From positions 1-14,419 of the forward strand of contig CAYXBG010000041.1 in assembly GCA_964463145.1 (NCBI GenBank): a DNA stretch of 14,419 nt, written 5' to 3'. The notes below the pieces were generated by a model, which had not been told where the DNA came from, did not search any database, and was given only the letters and a program-made list of their open reading frames with translations. This DNA is from CAYXBG01 sp964463145. Lineage in GTDB: Bacteria > Acidobacteriota > UBA6911 > RPQK01 > CBDAPI01. The position numbers and the translations under genes were made by a program. Shown here in pieces: positions 6,362 through 13,732 of this stretch (the stretch's first letter is position 1; each line of letters opens with the position of its first letter).

Positions 6362-7309
6362 TCATCTTTCAGCTGGAGAGTCTTCCTCGGGCGCGTAGTA
6401 ACCTTTACGGTGCCTGACTTTTACTCCCCTTCTTTTAACCTTTACTCTAATACTCCGGAAGGTGCTATCTCTTTTGATGTTAGTGGGTACATACCCAAGG
6501 CTCACCTGGTTCTTAATTTCTTGATTAATTTTAGCGAATGCTTCTCGAAGTCGAGATAAGCTGGCCCGTGACTTAAAGAATGTTCCACCAGTGGCCTCCG
6601 CAAATTTCCGGAGCTGCCCGAAATCTGAATAACTCTCTCGATTCCGGACACCGATTCCAAAAATGATGATATCTCGATCCTGTGCAGACTTGATGGCGTC
6701 TTTAGAAGAATAGAAGCTTTGAGTATCGGCTCCGTCGGAAAGTACTACGATGACCTTACGACCGACTTCGTGCCTAAGCATGTCGTCGGTTGCAATAACT
6801 ATGGCGTCATACAGTTTAGTCGCCCCCCCCGGTGGAATCATGTTATGGATACTGGATTCGAGTTTTTCGAGGTCGAAGGTGAAGTCCTGGACGAGGTTAA
6901 CATCACTGTCGAATTGTACAACAGCTGCAAGATCCTTTTTCTCGCGTAAGGTAGAACGCAGAAATTCGATCGCGGCTTTTTGCTCAAAGGCTAATTCCTG
7001 CTTGACGCTACCGCTGGTGTCAATCAGTACAACGATGGTAAGTGATCTGCCCTCTTGGTCAGTCTCATAGTTGAAAAATTCAAGATGCTGCCGGACCTGA
7101 TCCTCAAAAATTTCGAAATCATAGATATTGAGATCCTTAACATAGTGCCCACGCCGGTTTTTGACCGTTGCCAAAACATTGACGACATCAACATGAGCTC
7201 GGATCAAAGGCGCCTCTGGGATATCTTGACCATTCACCGGGTTCGGTATAAGAAACACCCAGAAAAATAGGGGAAAACTAGAAATAAGGGGTAATAGTTT
7301 CAGTAACAT
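6362..7309 (-). CDS. Secreted VWA-domain protein (VWFA-related Acidobacterial type)
   Basis: 315 aa. An N-terminal hydrophobic signal (residues about 4-25, likely cleaved near VNG-QD) is followed by a beta-rich segment (about 35-85, with VVNVLATVKNRRGHYV and DFEIFED) typical of the TIGR03436 family, then a von Willebrand A domain (about 89-270). The metal-ion-dependent adhesion site is complete: D97-x-S99-x-S101, T164 and D192. A basic tail with RKGYYAPEE closes the protein, again family-typical. These proteins are exported and presumed to mediate metal-dependent protein contacts at the envelope; no partner is known. It is the last gene of a three-gene minus-strand run (62 bp after the DUF1189-like gene) and converges on the methyltransferase gene. 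An uninterrupted run of eight G lies in the T164 motif. Confidence 0.9.
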   Translation of the reverse strand: MLLKLLPLISSFPLFFWVFLIPNPVNGQDIPEAPLIRAHVDVVNVLATVKNRRGHYVKDLNIYDFEIFEDQVRQHLEFFNYETDQEGRSLTIVVLIDTSGSVKQELAFEQKAAIEFLRSTLREKKDLAAVVQFDSDVNLVQDFTFDLEKLESSIHNMIPPGGATKLYDAIVIATDDMLRHEVGRKVIVVLSDGADTQSFYSSKDAIKSAQDRDIIIFGIGVRNRESYSDFGQLRKFAEATGGTFFKSRASLSRLREAFAKINQEIKNQVSLGYVPTNIKRDSTFRSIRVKVKRRGVKVRHRKGYYAPEEDSPAER

Positions 7310-7371
7310 CTCATTGTTTAACCGGGTGCAGTCTATTAGATTCCTTTGGTCGTAATTGGTTCAAAAGGCAT

Positions 7372-8181
7372 CTAACTGGATTCTGTGGCAACACAGCTTT
7401 GTGTTGCAAAGTAGGTGTAAACGGCTGATATCCCAAGGTATATGAAATCGAATAGTGTTCCTCCTTGTCCTGCGGAAGTTACAAAGAGATGCAGGATTAA
7501 CCCTGGGGTAAGACTATAAACAGCGATAGTAAAGTAATTCCGGTAGGGTAGTTTTACACCTACTCTGGCTGCAGAGGAGGCAGAGCACATCATTAAAAGG
7601 AGGGCCTGCATCAGGCCGAGGATTTGAAGGAATATCCAGTGGCTTGTTAGGGCTAGAGGGAAGAAGACCCAGGCAACTCGGTGTGTCCAGTCGGGCCATT
7701 CGTAGGGTCGACTGAGAACTCCAATAAAAGGTGCAAACTCCTGTTCGAGTTCTCCCCAAGACCAGTTCCCCCCGTAACTGTCCGTTACGATGGATAGTTG
7801 GTTTTCTTTGAGGACAACTGCGGGAGTTTCCATCTGCGATAAATCGAAGTCGTCTCCTGGAGCGTAAATGAAGTTAATGATCTCTTCGCCAAAATATTTC
7901 CTGAATATAGGTTCACCTGGATTGATGATTCTTTTCCCATTCTGAATTGTAATGGGAGGCAGGTTTTCTGAGCCCCACCCCACAAAATCTCGAATAGCTG
8001 TTACGCCACTCCATGTTTGAAAACCGGCCATACTTGCTGAAATGGCAAAATTGAGGAATAGAAAATAGGCAATAGAACGAAGTAACGATTGTTGAAAGAT
8101 CGATCGATAGAACCCGAAATCCGTGGTGGAATTGTATACCTGAAGAAAAAAACGAGACACACTAGCTAGGAGGATGTTCAT
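7372..8181 (-). CDS. DUF1189-like multi-pass membrane protein
   Basis: 269 aa from ATG 8181, chosen because AGGAGT precedes it by 6-7 nt; the frame is open upstream to 8238 but those codons have no ribosome binding site. One membrane span lies at about 33-52. A large extracytoplasmic part (about 55-155) includes PPITIQNGKRIINPGEP and a short polar repeat-like stretch before WSWGEL, and three or four spans follow at about 170-205, 213-235 and 240-262. This order (membrane helix, exposed domain with an 'NG' strand, three-helix C-terminal bundle) fits DUF1189/YIP1-like proteins of unknown function. The call is by topology and a weak motif match. It lies 66 bp after the zinc-ribbon gene and 62 bp before the VWA gene in one direction, suggesting one transcript. 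Confidence 0.65.
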   Translation of the reverse strand: MNILLASVSRFFLQVYNSTTDFGFYRSIFQQSLLRSIAYFLFLNFAISASMAGFQTWSGVTAIRDFVGWGSENLPPITIQNGKRIINPGEPIFRKYFGEEIINFIYAPGDDFDLSQMETPAVVLKENQLSIVTDSYGGNWSWGELEQEFAPFIGVLSRPYEWPDWTHRVAWVFFPLALTSHWIFLQILGLMQALLLMMCSASSAARVGVKLPYRNYFTIAVYSLTPGLILHLFVTSAGQGGTLFDFIYLGISAVYTYFATQSCVATESS

Positions 8182-8247
8182 AGAGTTACTCCTGGCCGGG
8201 GAAACATGTCCACCGCCCTGGGGGTATAGAGGAAGCAAGAAGCCAGG

Positions 8248-8991
8248 TTAACTCTCCAAAGTTTCGAAACAAAGAAACCTTTGGCATTTCTCGCAAACCC
8301 CAAGTCTGGCAGCGGCTCTAATCTCGGCAACCAGCTGGGGTCGCAACATTACGTTACAGCCCTGACAAGACCCATCAGAAATTTTTGCTAGCCCGCGGCC
8401 GTCTCTGGCCTTTGATATTCGTTCGTAGTGAGAGAGGGATTCAGGTGAGATTGCGTTTACCAATTCCAGCCGACTCTCCTCGGATTTCTCTAAAAGTTTT
8501 TCTGCTTCAGCCCCGCTATCCTGGGCTGCCTGGATTTTCCCTTGAACTTCACTATTCTTCTCATGAAATTCTATCTCAAATTGTTTGGATTCTTGTAGGA
8601 TGTCATCAGCCCCGAGCATCAACTCCAAAATGCTATCTTCTGTGGCAGATATTTCCTGTTCAGTCAATGAGATTTCCTTCAGAATAGCTTGATATTCCTT
8701 GTTGGTTTTGACCTCCATTAGTTGGACCTTGTACTTTACAAGTTGTTCTTGCAAGGTTGTCCGCGCTCCCTCCGCCTCGCGTTGATCCTTTTGGGATTTT
8801 TCGACAATGGCTTGGGCCTTCTGCATCAGCACTTTATTCGCGTCCAGATCGGCTTCTAATTCTTCGAGCTGTTTAGGGATAGATTCTAACTCTCCAACCA
8901 ATCCTTGGAGTTTGGTGTCAAGTTTCTGAAGCTCAACTAACCCCCGAATTTCTTCTCGAACGTCCAATTCAGATTCCATAAATCCGTCCAT
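8248..8991 (-). CDS. Coiled-coil/C4 zinc-ribbon protein (COG1579 type)
   Basis: 247 aa. Residues about 12-180 are a long heptad-rich coiled coil with the family-typical EVKTNKEYQAILKEI (93-107). A C4 zinc ribbon (C209, C212, C233, C236; GSCQGC and GVCEKC) lies at the C-terminus, preceded by the linker around DGRGLAKISDG. The family is described as a nucleic-acid-binding zinc-ribbon protein with a coiled coil; a homologue in Chlamydia (CdsZ) helps a type III secretion system and another in Helicobacter affects flagella and motility. No secretion or flagellar gene is visible here. The ATG at 8991 is 18 nt after the tRNA, so this gene can only share the tRNA's transcript or start inside it. A second ATG (8979) may be used; neither has a strong ribosome binding site. 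Confidence 0.88.
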   Translation of the reverse strand: MDGFMESELDVREEIRGLVELQKLDTKLQGLVGELESIPKQLEELEADLDANKVLMQKAQAIVEKSQKDQREAEGARTTLQEQLVKYKVQLMEVKTNKEYQAILKEISLTEQEISATEDSILELMLGADDILQESKQFEIEFHEKNSEVQGKIQAAQDSGAEAEKLLEKSEESRLELVNAISPESLSHYERISKARDGRGLAKISDGSCQGCNVMLRPQLVAEIRAAARLGVCEKCQRFLCFETLES

Positions 8992-9009
8992 GGTGCCAAA
9001 TAGTTTGAG

Positions 9010-9083
9010 TGGGCCCAGTAGGACTCGAACCTACGACCGCCTGATTATGAGTCAGATGCTCTAACCAACTGAGCTATGGGCCC
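9010..9083 (-). tRNA. tRNA with anticodon CAT, probably tRNA-Ile2 (lysidine type)
   Basis: A 74-nt cloverleaf: acceptor GGGCCCA pairs fully with TGGGCCC and the discriminator is A; D arm AGCTCAGTTGGTTAGAGC; anticodon loop CTCATAA with anticodon at 9049-9047; T arm GTAGGTTCGAGTCCTAC. CCA is not encoded. Anticodon CAT could be elongator Met, initiator Met or Ile2. The initiator is excluded because the first acceptor pair is normal (G-C) and the anticodon stem lacks the three G-C pairs. C4-G69 and C5-G68 are the pairs TilS favours in tRNA-Ile2, whereas E. coli elongator tRNA-Met has U4-A69 and A5-U68. I therefore favour Ile2, moderately. Confidence 0.9.
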
Positions 9084-9146
9084 ACGAATTCAATGTCTCG
9101 GTCTCCAGGATGCTAACAAAAGACTACTCCTCGGAGTTGAACCCAC

Positions 9147-9177
9147 AAAAAAAGGCGTCCTAGGGGACGCCTTTTAT
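9147..9177 (-). terminator. Rho-independent terminator of rpoD
   Basis: On the minus strand GGCGTCC and GGACGCC form a 7-bp GC-rich stem (9171-9165 with 9160-9154) around a 4-nt loop, extended by A-U pairs and followed by seven T (9153-9147). It begins 5 nt after the rpoD stop. The plus strand also has an A-tract before and T's after, so it could work in both directions, but only the minus orientation has a gene to end. Confidence 0.92.
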
Positions 9178-9181
9178 TTTC

Positions 9182-10885
9182 CTAAGGTCCTTCCTTTCCT
9201 GCACTTTCAAGGAAGGATTTCAGCTTTCGGCTGCGCGAAGGATGACGTAGCTTTCGCAAAGCCTTTGCCTCTATCTGGCGGATGCGCTCTCTCGTAACCG
9301 AGAAGCGTTGGCCTACCTCCTCTAGTGTATGTTCACTTCCATCCCCTATTCCAAAACGCATCCGAATGACCTGTTCCTCCCGTGGTGTTAGGCTATGGAG
9401 AACGGATGATGTTTGTTCCTTGAGATTGACATTAATCACCGCTTCCGAAGGTGATATGATCCCGCGGTCCTCGATGAAATCTCCCAGATGGCTGTCTTCT
9501 TCCTCTCCGATTGGTGTTTCGAGAGAGATCGGTTCCTGTGCAATTTTCAAAATCTTACGAACCTTATTAACAGATATATCCATCTTCTCGGCAATCTCTT
9601 CAGAGGTGGGCTCCCGGCCATGCTCTTGAACCAATGCTCTAGATGTACGTATTAACTTGTTGATCGTTTCGATCATGTGTACAGGAATACGGATGGTTCG
9701 AGCCTGATCAGCGATTGCACGGGTGATCGCCTGACGGATCCACCAGGTAGCATAGGTAGAAAATTTGTAACCTCTTCGATATTCGAACTTGTCGACAGCC
9801 TTCATCAATCCAATGTTGCCTTCTTGAATAAGGTCTAGAAATTGTAACCCTCGGTTCGTGTACTTCTTGGCGATTGAAACTACCAGCCTTAAATTCGCTT
9901 CGACTAGCTCCTTTTTTGCTATGTCGGCTTCGAGTTCACCTTGCTTGATTGTTGCCAGGGTTCTTTTCAGTTCAGTCGGAGTTGCCATAAGCTCATCTTC
10001 GACCTCCTTAAATTCCTTTTGGATTTCCCGGCTCCGGAGTTTGATCTTTTTGACTTCTTCCAGGTTGAGTGAAGATTCCTGCAACTTTGTGAGGCGTCTA
10101 GATTCACGTTCTAACGCAACAATGCGATCTACAGTCGTTTTGACTGAATTAACCAATTTTTCGTGTGTCGCCGGCGTAAGATCCAGGTCTTGGATATGTT
10201 TAGCGATAGGAATTCGGTATCGGGCTAACTTTGACAGTAGTCGCTTGTAGTTATCACTAGTTTTCTTCGCTCTTCTGAGGCGCCCCCGGATGCGCATAGC
10301 TTCTATGTCTAGTTTTTTGATCTCGTTAACTCGGCGGACCAAGGACTTGCGGTGTTTCTGTAGCAACTCCTCTGTAATCTCCTTTTCTTTTTCGGCAGTG
10401 TCTTTTTCCTGGATGATTACGAGGTTTTTGATCTGAATATGGCCATCCTTCAAAAGGACAACATAAGTCTGAAGTTCTGAGGCCACAAGAGGAGAGCGGG
10501 ATAGGGCTCTAAGTACTACGTTTTGACCCTTTTCAATACGTTTTGCAATCTCGACTTCTCCCTCTCTTGTGAGTAAGGGGACAGTTCCCATCTCTCGGAG
10601 ATACATTCGTACAGGGTCGTTAGTTTTTTCCAGTGCTTCGCGGGGGGTTTCGTCTGGTTTTTGATTTTTGTCCGGGACTTTTGTCTGGACTGGTTCAAAT
10701 TGTTGATCAGAATCAATGACTTCGATACCTGCCTTGGTAATTCGGTCAAATAGCTTATCCAGCTCTTTTGCGGATTGGATATCTTTTGGCAGGACATCAC
10801 CGACTTCGTCGTAGAGGAGATATCCTCTTTCCTTTCCCACGTCTAGGAGGCTTTTCAGCTCTTTATTGTCAATCCTTTTAGACAA
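9182..10885 (-). CDS. rpoD: RNA polymerase primary sigma factor RpoD (sigma-70)
   Basis: 567 aa, full length. Region 1.1 lies at about 5-60, region 1.2 at about 88-120 (NDPVRMYLREMG), then a long charged non-conserved region (121-325). Region 2 (about 326-400) carries the promoter-melting and -10-binding stretch with YKFSTYATWWIRQAI, and region 3 follows at about 400-480. Region 4 (about 490-560) holds the -35-binding helix-turn-helix (TLEEVGQRFSVTRERIRQIE). Region 1.1 and all four regions are what define a primary, housekeeping sigma. The start is TTG at 10885, set by AAGGAG eight nt upstream; no in-frame ATG suits, and the ATG overlapping that site is in another frame. It follows dnaG by 66 bp, the usual macromolecular-synthesis order, and ends in a clear terminator. 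Confidence 0.98.
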   Translation of the reverse strand: MSKRIDNKELKSLLDVGKERGYLLYDEVGDVLPKDIQSAKELDKLFDRITKAGIEVIDSDQQFEPVQTKVPDKNQKPDETPREALEKTNDPVRMYLREMGTVPLLTREGEVEIAKRIEKGQNVVLRALSRSPLVASELQTYVVLLKDGHIQIKNLVIIQEKDTAEKEKEITEELLQKHRKSLVRRVNEIKKLDIEAMRIRGRLRRAKKTSDNYKRLLSKLARYRIPIAKHIQDLDLTPATHEKLVNSVKTTVDRIVALERESRRLTKLQESSLNLEEVKKIKLRSREIQKEFKEVEDELMATPTELKRTLATIKQGELEADIAKKELVEANLRLVVSIAKKYTNRGLQFLDLIQEGNIGLMKAVDKFEYRRGYKFSTYATWWIRQAITRAIADQARTIRIPVHMIETINKLIRTSRALVQEHGREPTSEEIAEKMDISVNKVRKILKIAQEPISLETPIGEEEDSHLGDFIEDRGIISPSEAVINVNLKEQTSSVLHSLTPREEQVIRMRFGIGDGSEHTLEEVGQRFSVTRERIRQIEAKALRKLRHPSRSRKLKSFLESAGKEGP

Positions 10886-10920
10886 GCGCCCATCTCCTTT
10901 TGAAGAAACAGTAATTTTAG

Positions 10921-10950
10921 AATGCCCGACAGATCGAGATCAAGGGCATC
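10921..10950 (-). other. Hairpin in the dnaG-rpoD spacer
   Basis: On the minus strand GATGCCC (10950-10944) pairs with GGGCATT (10927-10921): six Watson-Crick pairs and a G-U, enclosing a 16-nt loop that contains two GATC blocks. It starts right after the dnaG stop (10952) and lies 35 nt before the rpoD start. No T-run follows, so it is more likely a processing or stability element than a terminator; RNA cleavage between dnaG and rpoD is known in E. coli, but equivalence is inference. Confidence 0.45.
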
Positions 10951-10951
10951 G

Positions 10952-12709
10952 TCACAGCTCTAGTTCAAGCCGGCGAAGCTCTATTTGTTCCAGTTCCCCA
11001 AGCAATTCCGGAATCCTATCTGAGAAAGGATCCATTTTCTCTTTATCCTTCAAATCTGCCTGAATACGCCGCTTCTTTTTATCCAAGTGTACTTTTTGCA
11101 GGCTTCGAATACTTTCGAGCAGCGATTCCAGCGTTACTCCACCAGGAGGAGTCTGCAGACTAATCGTCTCAAGTAGATCGATGTCCTTAGCGTCTTCCAA
11201 CTGGTCACGAAGAGTAAGGATGCTGAGTTCGCCATTTAGTTCCCATATTTTTCCAATTTTCACTAACAATTGTTCACTAACCAACCCCCCGATTAGATTC
11301 GAATTTAAATTGGGGAGCGCTTCTGACTGCAATTCAGCGTCTAAAAGAGCTTGTACCAGAACGATTTCTGCTGGCAGAGGATTTAGTCGAGGAGCTGCGG
11401 AAGAACTAATCTCTTTTTGTCTGTGAGGACGGACTCGTCTTACCTGTTGCAGTATCAGTTCTGGTTCAACTTGGAGTCGAGAGGCTACTCTCGAGATGTA
11501 CTCTGAACGCTCAATACTATTTTCTATTGCCAATAAGAGAGGTGCGGTCAGATCAGCGATTTCCTGTTTACCTCGGGGACCAAATGGATCTCGATGCTGG
11601 GCCAGAAAGTGTTCAAGAGCGAATTCGATTCCCGGTTGAGAGTTTAGGAGTCTCTGACGATAGGCCTCAGGCCCGTTGTCCTGAATGAATGTATCTGGGT
11701 CAACTTTTTCTGGAAGACAGACAATATTTACCCTGAAACCTGAGGACAAAAATAACTGCAGAGATCTAATCGTAGCCTTTATACCGGCTGGATCGGTGTC
11801 ATAACTAAGTAGGATCTGACGCGTGAAACGGCGCAGTAGCAGCACTTGGTCCATGGTCAGACTGGTCCCGAGTTGCGCGACAACGTTTTTAAAGCCTGCT
11901 TGATGAGGCACGATGCAGTCAAAATACCCTTCGACTAGAATAACGCAGTCGCGTTTGCGTATTTCATGCTTGGCGAGGTCGAAGGCAAAAAGATTCTGGC
12001 TTTTTTTGTATAGAGGGGTATCGGGCGAGTTCAGATACTTAGGGACTGCAGGCCCTAAGCTTCTCCCACCAAAGGCTATTATGCGGCCAGCCGAGTTACG
12101 GATGGGGAACATGACCCGACCTCGAAAGTTGTCGTAGAGTTTTCCCTGATCATTTTTCCTGATCAATCCACATTTCCTTGCACTTGATTCCGAAAGCCCT
12201 TCTAACCTCAGAATTTCCAGCAGTGTATTCCCTGGTGGTGCATAGCCTAAGCCAAAGGCCTGGATGGCTTCTTCTCCAATTTGACGTTTTTCTAGATAAC
12301 TTCGTGCGGAGTTATCAGCTTTGAAACAGTTTCGGAAGTGCTCCTGAGCCCGTTCCATGAGCCGGAAAAAATCCGTAAAATCAACATTTTTTGAGGATTG
12401 TGCAGAGTGTTTCCCGCTATCTGGAAGAGGGATCGCCTGCCGGCGGGCTAGGAGGGTAACGGATTCAACAAAACTCATGTTTTCGATCAAGCGAATGAAC
12501 TCGATCGCATCTCCCCCCACATGGCAGCCAAAACACTTAAAAATCTGCTTGTTCTCGTTAACATTAAAGGAGGGAGTCTTTTCATTGTGAAAGGGGCAAA
12601 GGCCGATGTGGTTTTGACCGCTCTTTCTGAGCTGGACATAGCCCAGCACAATCTCGAGGATATTGGTGCTAGAACGAACCTGGCCGATGAATCCACTATC
12701 GAATTTCAT
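10952..12709 (-). CDS. dnaG: DNA primase DnaG
   Basis: 585 aa, normal length. The N-terminal CHC2 zinc-binding domain has C38, H41, C59 and C62. The RNA-polymerase core follows, with the conserved FRGRVMFPIRNSAGRIIAFGGR (195-216) and KYLNSPDTPLYKKSQNLF (224-241). The Toprim domain carries the metal-binding acids E260 (VEGYFD) and D304/D306 (YDTDPAG). The C-terminal part (from about 450) is the helical DnaB-interacting domain. DnaG lays down RNA primers for both strands at the fork and binds the DnaB helicase. The ATG at 12709 has GAGG eight nt upstream. The gene lies 66 bp before rpoD, and a candidate promoter (12730-12758) sits just before it, so dnaG-rpoD may be driven separately from larB. 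Confidence 0.98.
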   Translation of the reverse strand: MKFDSGFIGQVRSSTNILEIVLGYVQLRKSGQNHIGLCPFHNEKTPSFNVNENKQIFKCFGCHVGGDAIEFIRLIENMSFVESVTLLARRQAIPLPDSGKHSAQSSKNVDFTDFFRLMERAQEHFRNCFKADNSARSYLEKRQIGEEAIQAFGLGYAPPGNTLLEILRLEGLSESSARKCGLIRKNDQGKLYDNFRGRVMFPIRNSAGRIIAFGGRSLGPAVPKYLNSPDTPLYKKSQNLFAFDLAKHEIRKRDCVILVEGYFDCIVPHQAGFKNVVAQLGTSLTMDQVLLLRRFTRQILLSYDTDPAGIKATIRSLQLFLSSGFRVNIVCLPEKVDPDTFIQDNGPEAYRQRLLNSQPGIEFALEHFLAQHRDPFGPRGKQEIADLTAPLLLAIENSIERSEYISRVASRLQVEPELILQQVRRVRPHRQKEISSSAAPRLNPLPAEIVLVQALLDAELQSEALPNLNSNLIGGLVSEQLLVKIGKIWELNGELSILTLRDQLEDAKDIDLLETISLQTPPGGVTLESLLESIRSLQKVHLDKKKRRIQADLKDKEKMDPFSDRIPELLGELEQIELRRLELEL

Positions 12710-12729
12710 CCATTTATCCTCGTAATCAA

Positions 12730-12758
12730 GTATTAGATAATTGTGCTTAGCCAGTCAA
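12730..12758 (-). promoter_or_regulatory. Candidate promoter for dnaG-rpoD
   Basis: TTGACT (12758-12753), a 17-nt spacer and TAATAC (12735-12730) on the minus strand. The -35 element matches consensus at 5/6; the -10 element is poor. The start would fall just before dnaG (ATG 12709), leaving a leader of about 15 nt with the GAGG site inside it. Confidence 0.4.
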
Positions 12759-12776
12759 AAGTTGATGCCCAAAGGC

Positions 12777-12820
12777 CCCTCTAGAATTCCCTCTAAAGTG
12801 AGTTTTCTTAGGCCGCGGCC
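12777..12820. repeat. Short direct repeat and palindrome upstream of dnaG
   Basis: CCCTCTA occurs at 12777-12783 and again at 12789-12795, a 12-bp period, in the 174-bp space between larB and dnaG. GGCCGCGGCC (12811-12820) is a perfect palindrome with no loop. Either could be a protein-binding site or chance; I see no matching copies elsewhere. The rest of this spacer holds the candidate promoter and no gene. Confidence 0.3.
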
Positions 12821-12883
12821 GAGTCCATTGTTAATCCGGTCCAGTATTTAAGCAAATCAAGAGAACAACGGAAGCTTATGGGA

Positions 12884-13666
12884 TCAAGTGTGGCCCTGTC
12901 TATCCGACTCTCGCTTACGATTTATTAAGCTAGCGACATATCCTGCTCCAAAGCCGTTGTCGATGTTGACTGTGGTCACGTTGGATGAGCAACTTGTCAA
13001 CATCCCCAGTAGGGCCGTAATCCCTCCCAATGCCGCACCGTAACCGATACTGGTCGGTACAGCTATAACTGGGCAGGGTACTAGGCCTCCAACAACACTT
13101 GGAAGCGCCCCTTCCATCCCTGCCACGGCGATGACTACCGAACAAGAAGATAGTTTTTTTTGTACGCTTAGCAGGCGATGCAATCCCGCAACCCCGCAAT
13201 CATAGGTTGTGAACACCCGGTTCCCCATGACTGAAGCCGTGACACTGGCGGCTTCGGCAACCGGTATGTCTGCCGTTCCTGCAGACACAACACCTATCAG
13301 TCCAAAGCCGTTTTCTTGATCATTTCTTACTAGAGAGAGCACTCGAGAACGGGGGTAGAATTTACATCCCGGGTGAAGATCCTTCAGTTGTTCGAATACC
13401 TGCTGAGTAGTCTCTGTGATCAGAAGGTTATCCTGGCGCTCCAAAAGATTTTTTGCAATGGATAGAATTTCTTCTTCTGTTTTTTTTAAGCCAAAAATGA
13501 CTTCTGGAAATCCGTGACGAAGAGTTCGATGATGGTCTACTTTCGCGAATCCTAAGTCCTGAAAAGGAAGTGCTTGAAGATAGTCTAAAACCTCTCTTTC
13601 GGAGAGGTTGCCTTTCTTGAAACGCCTCAGAATTTCCGGCAGTGTGTCAGTCGCCATCTCCCCCAT
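12884..13666 (-). CDS. larB: LarB, pyridinium-3,5-biscarboxylic acid mononucleotide synthase (nickel-pincer cofactor)
   Basis: 260 aa. The N-terminal helical part (about 1-60) has the family stretch LGFAKVDHHRTLRHGFPEVIFG (38-59). The AIR-carboxylase-like catalytic domain has SAGTADIPVAEAAS (128-141), DCGVAGLHRLL (156-166), VVGGLVPCPVIAVPTSIGYG (191-210) and a C-terminal SCSSNVTTVNIDNGFGAGY (225-243), whose Cys226 corresponds to the conserved reactive cysteine. In Lactiplantibacillus LarB carboxylates and hydrolyses NaAD to make the nickel-pincer cofactor precursor used by lactate racemase and related LarA enzymes. larC, larE and larA are not in the window. It lies 66 bp after pnp. A second ATG (13657) gives the more typical N-terminus, while the first has GGGG four nt upstream. 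Confidence 0.95.
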   Translation of the reverse strand: MGEMATDTLPEILRRFKKGNLSEREVLDYLQALPFQDLGFAKVDHHRTLRHGFPEVIFGLKKTEEEILSIAKNLLERQDNLLITETTQQVFEQLKDLHPGCKFYPRSRVLSLVRNDQENGFGLIGVVSAGTADIPVAEAASVTASVMGNRVFTTYDCGVAGLHRLLSVQKKLSSCSVVIAVAGMEGALPSVVGGLVPCPVIAVPTSIGYGAALGGITALLGMLTSCSSNVTTVNIDNGFGAGYVASLINRKRESDRQGHT

Positions 13667-13732
13667 ATTACCCCAGAGTTCACTTAGGAGATGTTCGAGT
13701 CGGGATCCCCGCCAATTGACAGTGCTATCTTA

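Noticed and set aside
9126..9137. ACTCC-TC-GGAGT inverted repeat before the tRNA
   Set aside because: Loop of two bases and a 5-bp arm; too short to claim a structure.
9084..9146. Promoter for the tRNA in the 63 bp before it
   Set aside because: TTCAAC-17-TGTTAG and TTGTTA-20-TTGAAT were considered, but both are poor matches, so no promoter is claimed; one must exist or the strong terminator must leak.
9858..10250. 130-codon plus-strand open frame opposite rpoD
   Set aside because: Ser/Arg-rich low-complexity product typical of an antisense reading of a charged coiled region; rpoD is certain.
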